A DNA stretch of 64,000 bases from an uncultured Alphaproteobacteria bacterium (GTDB taxonomy: Bacteria > Pseudomonadota > Alphaproteobacteria > Rhizobiales > Ancalomicrobiaceae), in the NCBI GenBank assembly GCA_937892955.1, contig CALBKH010000005.1, forward strand, positions 62,001 through 126,000, read 5' to 3'. The notes below the pieces were generated by a model. That model made no database searches, was not told the DNA's origin, and worked only from the letters and a program-made list of their open reading frames with translations. A program made the position numbers and the translations under genes. Positions 27,428 through 35,279 of the stretch are shown in pieces; within the stretch, counting starts at the first letter, position 1, and every line of letters begins with the position of its first letter.

Positions 27428-27689
27428 CGTCGTCGGTCCTCTCGGGAAGGGCTCGTCACGGACGATCGACCGCCGGATCTCTCGGGAAGACGGGCGGTCG
27501 GTGGTGGTTGGGGGGGGGCGGCCCCCCGGGTGACTACGTAGGACCTTAGCATGGCCGCCGTCGACCTCCAGCCGCGGACCGATGCGGAGCGCCCATTTCT
27601 TCGGCGGTGCGGCAGCGGCGACGCACCCTCTGGCCGGACACCCCCGACATCGTCTAAAGCTGGCGGCCCAGCGCCAACGGAGCTCGCCC
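27428..27689. other. Divergent ppc/aminotransferase promoter region with a G9 tract
   Basis: This stretch separates the divergently transcribed ppc and aminotransferase genes and must hold both promoters. Near 27508 it contains nine consecutive Gs followed shortly by CGGCCCCCC, able to form a strong hairpin. No regulatory site was recognised. Confidence 0.35.
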
Positions 27690-28850
27690 ATGTCGTCCTT
27701 TCTGCCGTCGTCCCGCTCGCAGGTCGCCCCCTTCATCGCCATGGAGGTGCTGTCGGCGGCGGTGGAGCGCGAGCGCGCCGGTCATCGGGTGGTCCACATG
27801 GAGGTCGGCCAGCCCGGCGCCTCGGCGCCGAAACCGGTGCTCGATGCGGCGCGCCGGGCGCTGGAGGGCCGGCTCGGCTACACCGAAGCGCTCGGCATCC
27901 GGCCGCTGCGCGAAGCGATCGCCGCTCACTACGCCACGACCTACGGCATCGACATTCCCTCCGACCGGGTGGCGGTCACTGCCGGGTCGTCGGGGGCCTT
28001 CACGCTCGCCTTCCTCGCGGCCTTCGATGTCGGCGCCCGCATCGCCATGCCGACGCCGGGCTATCCCGCCTATCGCAACCTCTTGGCGGCGCTCGGCCTC
28101 GAGGCGGTGGAGATCGAATGCGGCCGTGACACCCGCTGGGCGCTGACCCCGGAGATGATCCGCCGGGCGCACGCCGAAAAGCCGCTGCACGGCGTGCTGG
28201 TGGCGAGCCCGGCCAATCCGACGGGGACGATGTACACGCCGCAAGCCCTCGAGGCGCTGGTCCGGACCTGCGACGAACTCGGCCTGTGGTTCATTTCCGA
28301 CGAGATCTACCACGGCCTCGTCTACGACGGCGTCCAGTCGACGGCGCTCGCCACCTCGGATCGAGCGATCGTCATCAACTCCTTCTCCAAGTACTATTGC
28401 ATGACCGGTTGGCGCATCGGCTGGATGATCATGCCGGAGCAGTTGGTGAAGCCGATCGACCGGCTGGCGCAGAACCTGACGCTCTCCAACAACGAGATCT
28501 CGCAGCGCGCCGCCATCGCCGCCTTCGCGCCCGAAGCCACGCTCGAGCTCGACCGGGTGAAGGCCGGTTACGCGGCGAACCGCGCCTACCTTCTCGACCA
28601 CCTGCCGCGTCTCGGCTTCGAGGATCTCTTCCCCGTCGACGGCGCCTTCTACGCCTATGCCTCGATCGCCCGCTTCTCCAACGACAGCCTCGACTTCGTG
28701 AAGCGCATGTTGAACGAGGCCGGCGTCGCCGCGACCCCGGGCCCGGACTTCGACGCTGCCCGCGGCAACCGCTACGTCCGCTTCTCGTTCGCCGGCACGC
28801 CGGCCGACATGGAGGAGGCGGTAGCGCGGCTGGGCGGCTGGTTGAGGTGA
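27690..28850 (+). CDS. Class I/II PLP-dependent aminotransferase
   Basis: Fold-type I aminotransferase of 386 residues. The start is ATG 27690 (MSSFLPSSRSQVAPFIAMEVL); the open frame upstream is not conserved. Typical elements are HMEVGQPGASAP, the PTPGYPAYRNL segment, VASPANPTGTMYTP, FISDEIYHGLVYDG (PLP-binding Asp and Tyr), and NSFSKYYCMTGWRIGW with the PLP-linked Lys and phosphate-binding Arg. The C-terminal substrate Arg lies in RYVRFSFAG. Amino acid specificity cannot be read from the sequence; related proteins are annotated as aspartate or alanine aminotransferase-like. Confidence 0.9.
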   Translation: MSSFLPSSRSQVAPFIAMEVLSAAVERERAGHRVVHMEVGQPGASAPKPVLDAARRALEGRLGYTEALGIRPLREAIAAHYATTYGIDIPSDRVAVTAGSSGAFTLAFLAAFDVGARIAMPTPGYPAYRNLLAALGLEAVEIECGRDTRWALTPEMIRRAHAEKPLHGVLVASPANPTGTMYTPQALEALVRTCDELGLWFISDEIYHGLVYDGVQSTALATSDRAIVINSFSKYYCMTGWRIGWMIMPEQLVKPIDRLAQNLTLSNNEISQRAAIAAFAPEATLELDRVKAGYAANRAYLLDHLPRLGFEDLFPVDGAFYAYASIARFSNDSLDFVKRMLNEAGVAATPGPDFDAARGNRYVRFSFAGTPADMEEAVARLGGWLR

Positions 28851-28899
28851 GGGAAGGCGAGCCGGACGGACGAATGCCGACCCGGCTCGACCGCGAATC

Positions 28900-29934
28900 T
28901 CAGCTCGTCACGGTCTCCTCGATCGTCACCGAGACGGGGAAATGATCGGAAAAGCCGTCGAGATCGACGTATTCGGCCGGGTCACCCTTCGGCAGACCGA
29001 AGCGGACGGGACCTTCGTTCTTCGATTTGGCGACCATCTCGGGAAAGGCTTCGATGCGTGTCGTCGCTTCGAGAACCCGCAACGACGATCGGCCGAGCAG
29101 GAATGCCCGCGACACCAGCAGTTGATCGAACGAGTTTCCGTCTCCCTTGAAGTAGAGCGACCCGTAGAGCGTGCGAGCCTTACCCGAAAGGTCGATCACC
29201 GCCTGCCGCAGGATATTCCAGGTGAGGTTGTAGAAGCGGGCCGAAGTGGCGTTCTCCACGTCGTCGCGTTCCCGCGTCGCTCGAGCATGGATGGTCAGCG
29301 ACGGATCGTGCGGATCGTCGTTGAAGTCGCCCATGGCGATCACCGGGATGTCTTCGCCGCGTTCTTCGCGGATGCGCTCGTGCCAGTAGCCGAGGGTTTC
29401 ACCGGCGGTCATGCGGAATCCGGCGCTTTCGTTCGCGGCACCGCCGGAGCGCGACGGCCAGTGGTTGCACAGGGCGACGAAGTCGTTGCCGGCCTTCGTC
29501 GTGAAGGTCGCCTGCGTGATGTCGCGCGTTCCCGTGCGCCGCATCACCCAGTGGGAGAAGACCTTGTCGGGGTCGACGTCGAGACGATCGCGATCGAAGA
29601 GGAAGGCCGTGTCGATGCCGCGATGGTCCTTGGTCGAATCGAAATGGACGACGTCGTAGCGCCGTTCCGGAAGCGCCGCGTTCAGGGCGGCGGAAAGGGC
29701 ATCCAGGCAATAGCGGTTCTCGACCTCGCAGACGCCGAGAAGGTCGGGTCCGGCGCCGCCGTTCATCCGCGTGATGATGTGGCGCAACTGCCCGATCTTC
29801 CGGGCGAAGAGATCGGGACTCCAGCCCTTCAGATCGCCGGCGACCTCCTTGGCGATCCACGGTTCTCGCTCCGGGTAGTTCTCCGGCGCGAAGAGGTTCT
29901 CGAGATTCCAGAAAGCGATGAAGTAAGTCGACAT
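28900..29934 (-). CDS. Endonuclease/exonuclease/phosphatase (EEP) family protein
   Basis: Metal-dependent phosphoesterase fold of 344 residues without a signal peptide. The N-terminal strand IAFWNLENLF carries the conserved Asn, GVCEVENRYCLDAL the metal-binding Glu, VALCNHWPSRSGG the catalytic His segment, AMGDFNDDPHD the Asp-Asn pair, and SDHFPVSVTIE the C-terminal Asp-His. All catalytic motifs of the exonuclease III/DNase I-like superfamily are therefore present. The substrate could be nucleic acid or a phospholipid/inositol phosphate. It is convergent with the aminotransferase gene. Confidence 0.87.
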   Translation of the reverse strand: MSTYFIAFWNLENLFAPENYPEREPWIAKEVAGDLKGWSPDLFARKIGQLRHIITRMNGGAGPDLLGVCEVENRYCLDALSAALNAALPERRYDVVHFDSTKDHRGIDTAFLFDRDRLDVDPDKVFSHWVMRRTGTRDITQATFTTKAGNDFVALCNHWPSRSGGAANESAGFRMTAGETLGYWHERIREERGEDIPVIAMGDFNDDPHDPSLTIHARATRERDDVENATSARFYNLTWNILRQAVIDLSGKARTLYGSLYFKGDGNSFDQLLVSRAFLLGRSSLRVLEATTRIEAFPEMVAKSKNEGPVRFGLPKGDPAEYVDLDGFSDHFPVSVTIEETVTS

Positions 29935-30060
29935 GAGACGGTCCTCCCCGTATCCCTTTCAGGCTGCCATCTCCGAATGTCGCAATCAACGACTGTGTCG
30001 ACGACGGGGCGTTCATGCTCGGCAGGCATCCGCCGGACAGGTCTTTCGGCCATCTGAAAA

Positions 30061-30090
30061 CGACGAAGGCCGGGATCGCTCCCGGCCTTC
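30061..30090 (-). terminator. Terminator downstream of rne
   Basis: GAAGGCCGGGA at 30065-30075 and TCCCGGCCTTC at 30080-30090 form a perfect 11-bp stem with a 4-nt loop. On the minus strand it is followed by GTCGTTTTC. It lies 28 bp beyond the rne stop. Confidence 0.75.
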
Positions 30091-30117
30091 GCCTCGTTCA
30101 CATCTCGTGTGAAGACC

Positions 30118-32721
30118 TCACAGGAAGCCCTTCTTGGACCACCAGCCCTTCTTCTTCGGCTGATCGGGCGGAAGCTCGGTCGAGATCGGGGCCGGCTTGG
30201 CCGCCGGCTCTTCGACGTCGGGGGCCTCTTCAGGGGCCGGAGCCTCCTCGGCGACCGCAGCCGGAGCTTCCTCGGCGGCCGGGGGCGTTTCGGCGGCGGG
30301 AGCTTCCTCGACGGCCGGAGCGGGTGCTTCGGCGGCCGGTTCGGCAGCGGCTTCCGCGGCGGCGGCCTCGGCAGCGGCGGCCTCTTCGGCAGCCTTGGCC
30401 TTGGCGGTCTTGCGCGGCGCCCGGGTGCGCTTCGGCTTCGCCGCCTTGGCGGCCTCTTCCTCGGCCTTCACCTCGGCCTCGAGCGTCTCGCGGTCGACCA
30501 CGACGACGTCGGGGATCTCCTCGGCGACGGTCTCGGCCGCACCGATCTCGGCAGCAGCCTCCTCGGCCTCGCCTTCGACCTCGTCGGCCTCGCCCTCGAC
30601 GCCGCCGGCCTCGGAGCCGGCCTCGCCGGTTTCGCCACGATTGCGACGACCGCCGCGACGGCCGCGCCGGCGCTTCTTGCGGGGCTGGTCACCGTTGGCG
30701 GGAGCGCCGGCTTCGGTCGCTTCGACCTCGCCTTCGGCCTCGTCGCCCTCGGCGCCGTCCTCGAACTCGCCCTCGGCGGCTTCCGCAGCGTCGGACGGGC
30801 CACCTTCCGACGCCCCTTCGCCACGGCCACGACCGCGGCGGCGACGACGACGGCGGCGGCGATTGTTGTCGCCTTCGCCACCACGGTCGGCCTCGGCGCG
30901 CTCGCGACGCGGCGCCTCGGCTTCCTCTTCGATCTCCTCTTCGAAGACCTCTTCCTCGGGCTCTTCGATCGCCACCGGCGTCACCGGCGCTTCCGGCCGC
31001 TCGCGCGGCACCACCGGATCGCCCTTCTCGACGATGTAGAGGTGACCGGCCTGACTGGCGTGATCGTCGGCGAGCACGGTGATGTCGAGGCCGAAGCGGC
31101 GCTCGAGATCGGCGAGATGGCCGCGCTTGTTGTTGAGGATGTAGAGAGCGACCGCGGTGCGGGTGCGCACGATCAGGTCGTGGGTGACGCCCTTGAGCAT
31201 CGCCTCCTCGAGGCCGCGCAGGACGTGCAGCGCCACCGACTCGGTCGAGCGCACCATGCCGGTGCCGCCGCAGTGCGGGCACACCACCATCGAGCTCTCG
31301 AGCACGCCGGTGCGGATGCGCTGGCGGCTCATCTCCATCAGACCGAAATGCGAGATCCGCCCGACCTGGATGCGCGCCCGGTCGTTCTTCAGGCAGTCCT
31401 TGAGCTTGCGCTCGACCGCCCGGTTGTTGCGGTTCTCCTCCATGTCGATGAAGTCGATGACGATCAGGCCGGCGAGGTCGCGCAGGCGGAGCTGGCGGGA
31501 AACCTCTTCCGCCGCTTCGAGGTTGGTGGCGAGTGCCGTGTCCTCGATGTTGTGCTCACGCGTCGACTTGCCGGAGTTGACGTCGATGGAGACGAGCGCC
31601 TCGGTCTGGTTGATGACGATGTAGCCGCCCGAGCGCAGGGTGACCTGCGGCGAGAACATCGCGTCGAGCTGGCTCTCCACCGCGAAGCGAGTGAAGACCG
31701 GCGTCGGCTCGCGGTAGTTCTGGACGTTCTTGGCATGGCTCGGCATGAGCATGCGCATGAAGTCCTTGGCCTCGCGATAGCCCTCTTCGCCGGCGACCAG
31801 GACTTCGTCGATGTCCTTGTTGTAGAGGTCGCGGATCGAGCGCTTGATCAGCGAGCCCTCCTCGTAGACCAGCTTCGGCGCGGAGGACTTCAGCGTCAGC
31901 TCGCGCACGTTCTCCCACAGGCGCAGGAGATATTCGAAGTCGCGCTTGATCTCGGCCTTGGTGCGGGCGGCGCCGGCGGTGCGGACGATGACGCCCATAC
32001 CTTCGGGGACCTCGAGCTCCTGGGCGATGGTCTTCAGGCGCTTGCGGTCGGTCGGCTGGGTGATCTTGCGGGAGATGCCGCCGCCGCGCGCGGTGTTGGG
32101 CATCAGCACCGAGTAGCGGCCGGCGAGCGACAGGTAGGTCGTCAGAGCGGCGCCCTTGTTGCCGCGCTCCTCCTTGACCACCTGCACGAGCAGCACCTGA
32201 CGGCGCTTGATCACTTCCTGGATCTTGTACTGGCGGCGCAGCTTGGGCTGGGCGCGGCGCTCGGGAAGCTCCTCGAGCGCGTCTTCGGAGCCGACGCTCT
32301 CGACGGTCTCTTCGCCGTTGTCGCCGTTCTCGGCGGCGTCTTCGCCTTCGGCGACCTCGTCGCCTCCGGCCTCGGCCGCCTTGGCCTTGGGCTTGCGACG
32401 CGACCGGCTCTCCTCGCGGTCGGCCTCCGAGTGCATCCGCGCCTCTTCCTCGAGCAGGGCGAGGCGGTCGGCGGTCGGGATCTGATAGTAGTCGGGGTGG
32501 ATCTCGGAGAAGGCGAGGAAGCCGTGGCGGTTGCCGCCGTAGTCGACGAACGCCGCCTGCAGCGACGGTTCGACCCGGGTCACCTTGGCGAGATAGATGT
32601 TACCCCTGAGCTGCTTCTTGGCGGCGGACTCGAAGTCGAATTCCTCGACGCGGCTGCCGCGCACCACCACCACCCGGGTTTCCTCCGGGTGGGTGGCGTC
32701 GATGAGCATCTTGTTGGCCAT
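30118..32721 (-). CDS. rne: Ribonuclease E
   Basis: Essential endoribonuclease for mRNA turnover and rRNA/tRNA processing, scaffold of the degradosome; 867 residues from ATG 32721 (MANKMLIDATHPEETRVVVV). The catalytic half contains the S1 RNA-binding domain interrupted by an acidic/basic insertion (about 100-190), as in alphaproteobacterial RNase E, then the DNase I-like domain with the catalytic aspartates in SIDVNSGKS (~380) and VIDFIDMEE (~425), and the zinc-link CPHCGGTG (~482). The C-terminal half is low complexity: an acidic stretch, runs of arginine with RGRGRG, Glu/Ala-rich repeats, and a conserved end PKKKGWWSKKGFL. Its 5' region is unusually long. Confidence 0.96.
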   Translation of the reverse strand: MANKMLIDATHPEETRVVVVRGSRVEEFDFESAAKKQLRGNIYLAKVTRVEPSLQAAFVDYGGNRHGFLAFSEIHPDYYQIPTADRLALLEEEARMHSEADREESRSRRKPKAKAAEAGGDEVAEGEDAAENGDNGEETVESVGSEDALEELPERRAQPKLRRQYKIQEVIKRRQVLLVQVVKEERGNKGAALTTYLSLAGRYSVLMPNTARGGGISRKITQPTDRKRLKTIAQELEVPEGMGVIVRTAGAARTKAEIKRDFEYLLRLWENVRELTLKSSAPKLVYEEGSLIKRSIRDLYNKDIDEVLVAGEEGYREAKDFMRMLMPSHAKNVQNYREPTPVFTRFAVESQLDAMFSPQVTLRSGGYIVINQTEALVSIDVNSGKSTREHNIEDTALATNLEAAEEVSRQLRLRDLAGLIVIDFIDMEENRNNRAVERKLKDCLKNDRARIQVGRISHFGLMEMSRQRIRTGVLESSMVVCPHCGGTGMVRSTESVALHVLRGLEEAMLKGVTHDLIVRTRTAVALYILNNKRGHLADLERRFGLDITVLADDHASQAGHLYIVEKGDPVVPRERPEAPVTPVAIEEPEEEVFEEEIEEEAEAPRRERAEADRGGEGDNNRRRRRRRRRGRGRGEGASEGGPSDAAEAAEGEFEDGAEGDEAEGEVEATEAGAPANGDQPRKKRRRGRRGGRRNRGETGEAGSEAGGVEGEADEVEGEAEEAAAEIGAAETVAEEIPDVVVVDRETLEAEVKAEEEAAKAAKPKRTRAPRKTAKAKAAEEAAAAEAAAAEAAAEPAAEAPAPAVEEAPAAETPPAAEEAPAAVAEEAPAPEEAPDVEEPAAKPAPISTELPPDQPKKKGWWSKKGFL

Positions 32722-33529
32722 GAGGCATGAACTCCACGACCCGCGACCGCGTCCGCGTCCCGAGGAGGACGGCGGAGGGCGGGCGAGTCGGATCTGACGG
32801 AAGATGGAAAGTTGAAGGGACGGTCGAGACGGCCGCCGACGAAGTGGAGACGGCACGCGGCGAAACCGAGCGGTGGATCACCGCGATCGCTTCGGCCCTG
32901 GTCGTCTTCGTATTCGGCATGGCCGTGGTATCGACCCGTCGGTTCCAGGGACCGGACGAGGCGAAACACCTCACCGGTCGAGTTGCGGTCCGTAGGCCCG
33001 ACCGCACGTGACAACGGCGATCGGCGACGGCACCCTCGGGGCACGCCCCGCTTGTGAGAGTTCCGCTCGCGCCGACGAACCTCGCGCCGGCACCGACCGG
33101 TACCCAGGAGCCTCTTCCTCGCCGGTTCGCGGAGGCATGAACGATCCCGGATCCGTCACATCCGAAGGCGGAGGCCTTCGGCTGTGGTCCCCACACGGGA
33201 GGAATTCACCGTGGCTCGGAGGAACGCGGGCTCGAGGTACGAACCGGACGACGTCGCGGGCGCGGGACTGGACCACCGGATCGTTCGCCGCTTCCGCGAT
33301 CTCCGTCGGGCGATACGCGGGCCGACGACGGATTCGGGAGGAGAACGAATTCCTTGGCGACATACTTACGGTTCGCGGTCCGGCAATGCAAGCCGCCCGC
33401 CGGCCGGTCAGGGCGATCGTATGACGGATCGGCAGGGTCGGATGACGTCGCAGCGTCAACGAGGAGTTAACTCCGTCTTCGCCATGGTCTATCACCGATG
33501 CCGGGGGGGACGAGAGCGACGGACGGACG
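32722..33529. other. 808-bp divergent region between rne and amiC
   Basis: No convincing gene was found; the open frames here (for example 33008-33424 plus) have arginine/glycine-biased, family-less translations typical of high-GC noncoding DNA. The rne and amiC promoters must lie here. A long rne leader would fit the known feedback control of rne by its own 5' UTR in other proteobacteria, but no specific hairpin set was verified. Confidence 0.5.
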
Positions 33530-34966
33530 ATGAACGGCGAGACGGCGCGGCCGAGCGCGAAGACACCGACCCGTGACGGCCGACCCGGCCGGTCGCTCAC
33601 TCTGGCCGCCGCGGCGTTCTGCCTCCTGATCGCGGCGGTGGCGCCGGCCGCGACGGCGCCGGCCGAATCTCTCGATCGGATCGGCGATCTCCTGAGCTCG
33701 GGTCTGCGCGGTGCGGCACCCGCATCCGAACCGGCCACCGTGCGCCCCGCGGCGCAGGGGGCACCGGACGCCGCCGCGGCGGACGATCGCGTGCTTAGTC
33801 TCTCCGGTTGGTCGATCGGCGGCGACGACAGCCGCACGGTGGTCACCGTCGATCTTTCGCATCCGGCGCCGGCGCGCGTCTTCACGCTGCTCACGCCGAC
33901 CCGCGTGGTCGTCGATCTACCGGCCGCCCGATTCGACGACGCCTCCGGCGGCGCCCGCGTCGGCCGCGGCCTCGTCGCGGCGTGGCGCTTCGGGGCGCTC
34001 ACCGCCCATCGCTCGCGTCTCGTCCTCGACACCCGCGCCACCGTCCGCGTCACGCGGGCCGAATTCGATTCCGCCGCTCCGGCCGGCAAGACGCGGCTGG
34101 TCGTCGAGATGGTCGGCGCGAGCCGTGACGAGATGCGCCGGGCCGGTGCGATCGACGTCGGCGCGGCACCCGCCGCGGCGCAGGCCGCTTCGCCGCAGCG
34201 TTCGGAAGGAGGCTCCGCGCCGGTCGCCGCCCGCCCGGTCGTGGTGATCGATGCCGGCCACGGCGGCGGCGATGCCGGCACCGTCTCGCCGGCGACCGGC
34301 ATGCCGGAGAAGACCGTGGTACTGGAGATGTCGAAGACGCTGGTGCGTCGGCTGCGCGAGACGGGCCGCTACGAGGTGGTGGCGACGCGCGAGGACGACG
34401 TCTTCCTCGGTCTCGGCGAACGGGTGCGGATCGCCCGGGCGCGCCACGCGGATCTCTTCCTGTCGATCCACGCCGACGCCGAATACGATCATTCGGTCCG
34501 CGGAGCGACGATCTACACCGTCGCCGAGACCGCCTCCGACGAGAAGGCGGCGGCGCTCGCGGCCAAGGAGAACCAGTCCGATTCCATCGCCGGCCACGTC
34601 GTCGAGGAGGCGGAGCCCGAGGTCGCCGACATCCTCGCCGATCTGACGCTGCGCGAGACCCGCCACCTCAGCCATCGCTTCGCCCGCGATCTCCTCGACG
34701 AATATCGCCGTCACGGCCGGCTGGTGAAGTCGCAGCCGCACCGCCAGGCCGGCCTCAAGGTGCTGCGCGCCCACGATATTCCGTCGGCGCTGGTCGAACT
34801 CGGCTTTCTCTCCAACAAGGAGGACGAGGCGCTCCTGACCTCGCCGGAATGGCGCGAGAAGACCGCCGCTTCGCTCATTTCCGCCATCGACCGCTACTTC
34901 GTCGGGCGCAACGCGCTCGCCGGGCCGGCGAAGGATGGGGGCGGGCGCGCCCCAGCTTCGCCATAA
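33530..34966 (+). CDS. amiC: N-acetylmuramoyl-L-alanine amidase, AmiC type
   Basis: Periplasmic zinc amidase that cleaves peptide stems from peptidoglycan during cell separation; 478 residues from ATG 33530. An N-terminal hydrophobic segment (LTLAAAAFCLLIAAVAPAATA) serves as signal peptide. It is followed by an AMIN septum-targeting domain (about 85-180, SGWSIGGDDSRTVVTVDLS) and an Amidase_3 domain (about 238-465). Zinc ligands are visible in IDAGHGGGDAG, PEKTVVLE and SIHADAEYDHSVRG; the catalytic Glu lies in VELGFLSNKEDE. It precedes mrcA, a pairing of peptidoglycan genes next to rne that recurs in alphaproteobacteria. Confidence 0.93.
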   Translation: MNGETARPSAKTPTRDGRPGRSLTLAAAAFCLLIAAVAPAATAPAESLDRIGDLLSSGLRGAAPASEPATVRPAAQGAPDAAAADDRVLSLSGWSIGGDDSRTVVTVDLSHPAPARVFTLLTPTRVVVDLPAARFDDASGGARVGRGLVAAWRFGALTAHRSRLVLDTRATVRVTRAEFDSAAPAGKTRLVVEMVGASRDEMRRAGAIDVGAAPAAAQAASPQRSEGGSAPVAARPVVVIDAGHGGGDAGTVSPATGMPEKTVVLEMSKTLVRRLRETGRYEVVATREDDVFLGLGERVRIARARHADLFLSIHADAEYDHSVRGATIYTVAETASDEKAAALAAKENQSDSIAGHVVEEAEPEVADILADLTLRETRHLSHRFARDLLDEYRRHGRLVKSQPHRQAGLKVLRAHDIPSALVELGFLSNKEDEALLTSPEWREKTAASLISAIDRYFVGRNALAGPAKDGGGRAPASP

Positions 34967-35279
34967 ACTTGAAAAACAAAGGCGAGACGCCTAAACCTCG
35001 CCGGTGCTTCGCCGTTTCCCTCGGGTGACGGGCGAGGCGCTCCTTCGCTGGCGGGCGGAGGGCGGCGGGAGATCCGGAGGATCCGCCCGCGAGAGGCGGC
35101 ACGACGATCGCGGTGGAACGACGGAGCTCCGGCGGGTGGAACCCGACCGGGGCGGCAGCGTGCGCCATCGAGACGGCGTCGTCGGACAATTTCGCGCGGG
35201 ACTGCTCCGGGCGACATCGAAGAGTGCCCGCGGGCTCCGTCTGCGACGGACCGGCGACAGCCAGGGAAGATCGGGCGGC
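34967..35279. other. Gap between amiC and mrcA
   Basis: These 313 bp contain no recognised gene. The frame of mrcA is open back to 35004, but the translation there (Arg/Gly/Ser-rich) lacks similarity and would precede the membrane anchor. The mrcA promoter or leader presumably lies here; no clear terminator follows amiC. Confidence 0.4.

Noticed and set aside
33008..33424. A 138-residue open frame in the rne-amiC gap
   Set aside because: Composition is Arg/Gly/Ser-biased, no family is recognisable, and alternative frames over the same bases are equally open, as expected in high-GC noncoding DNA.
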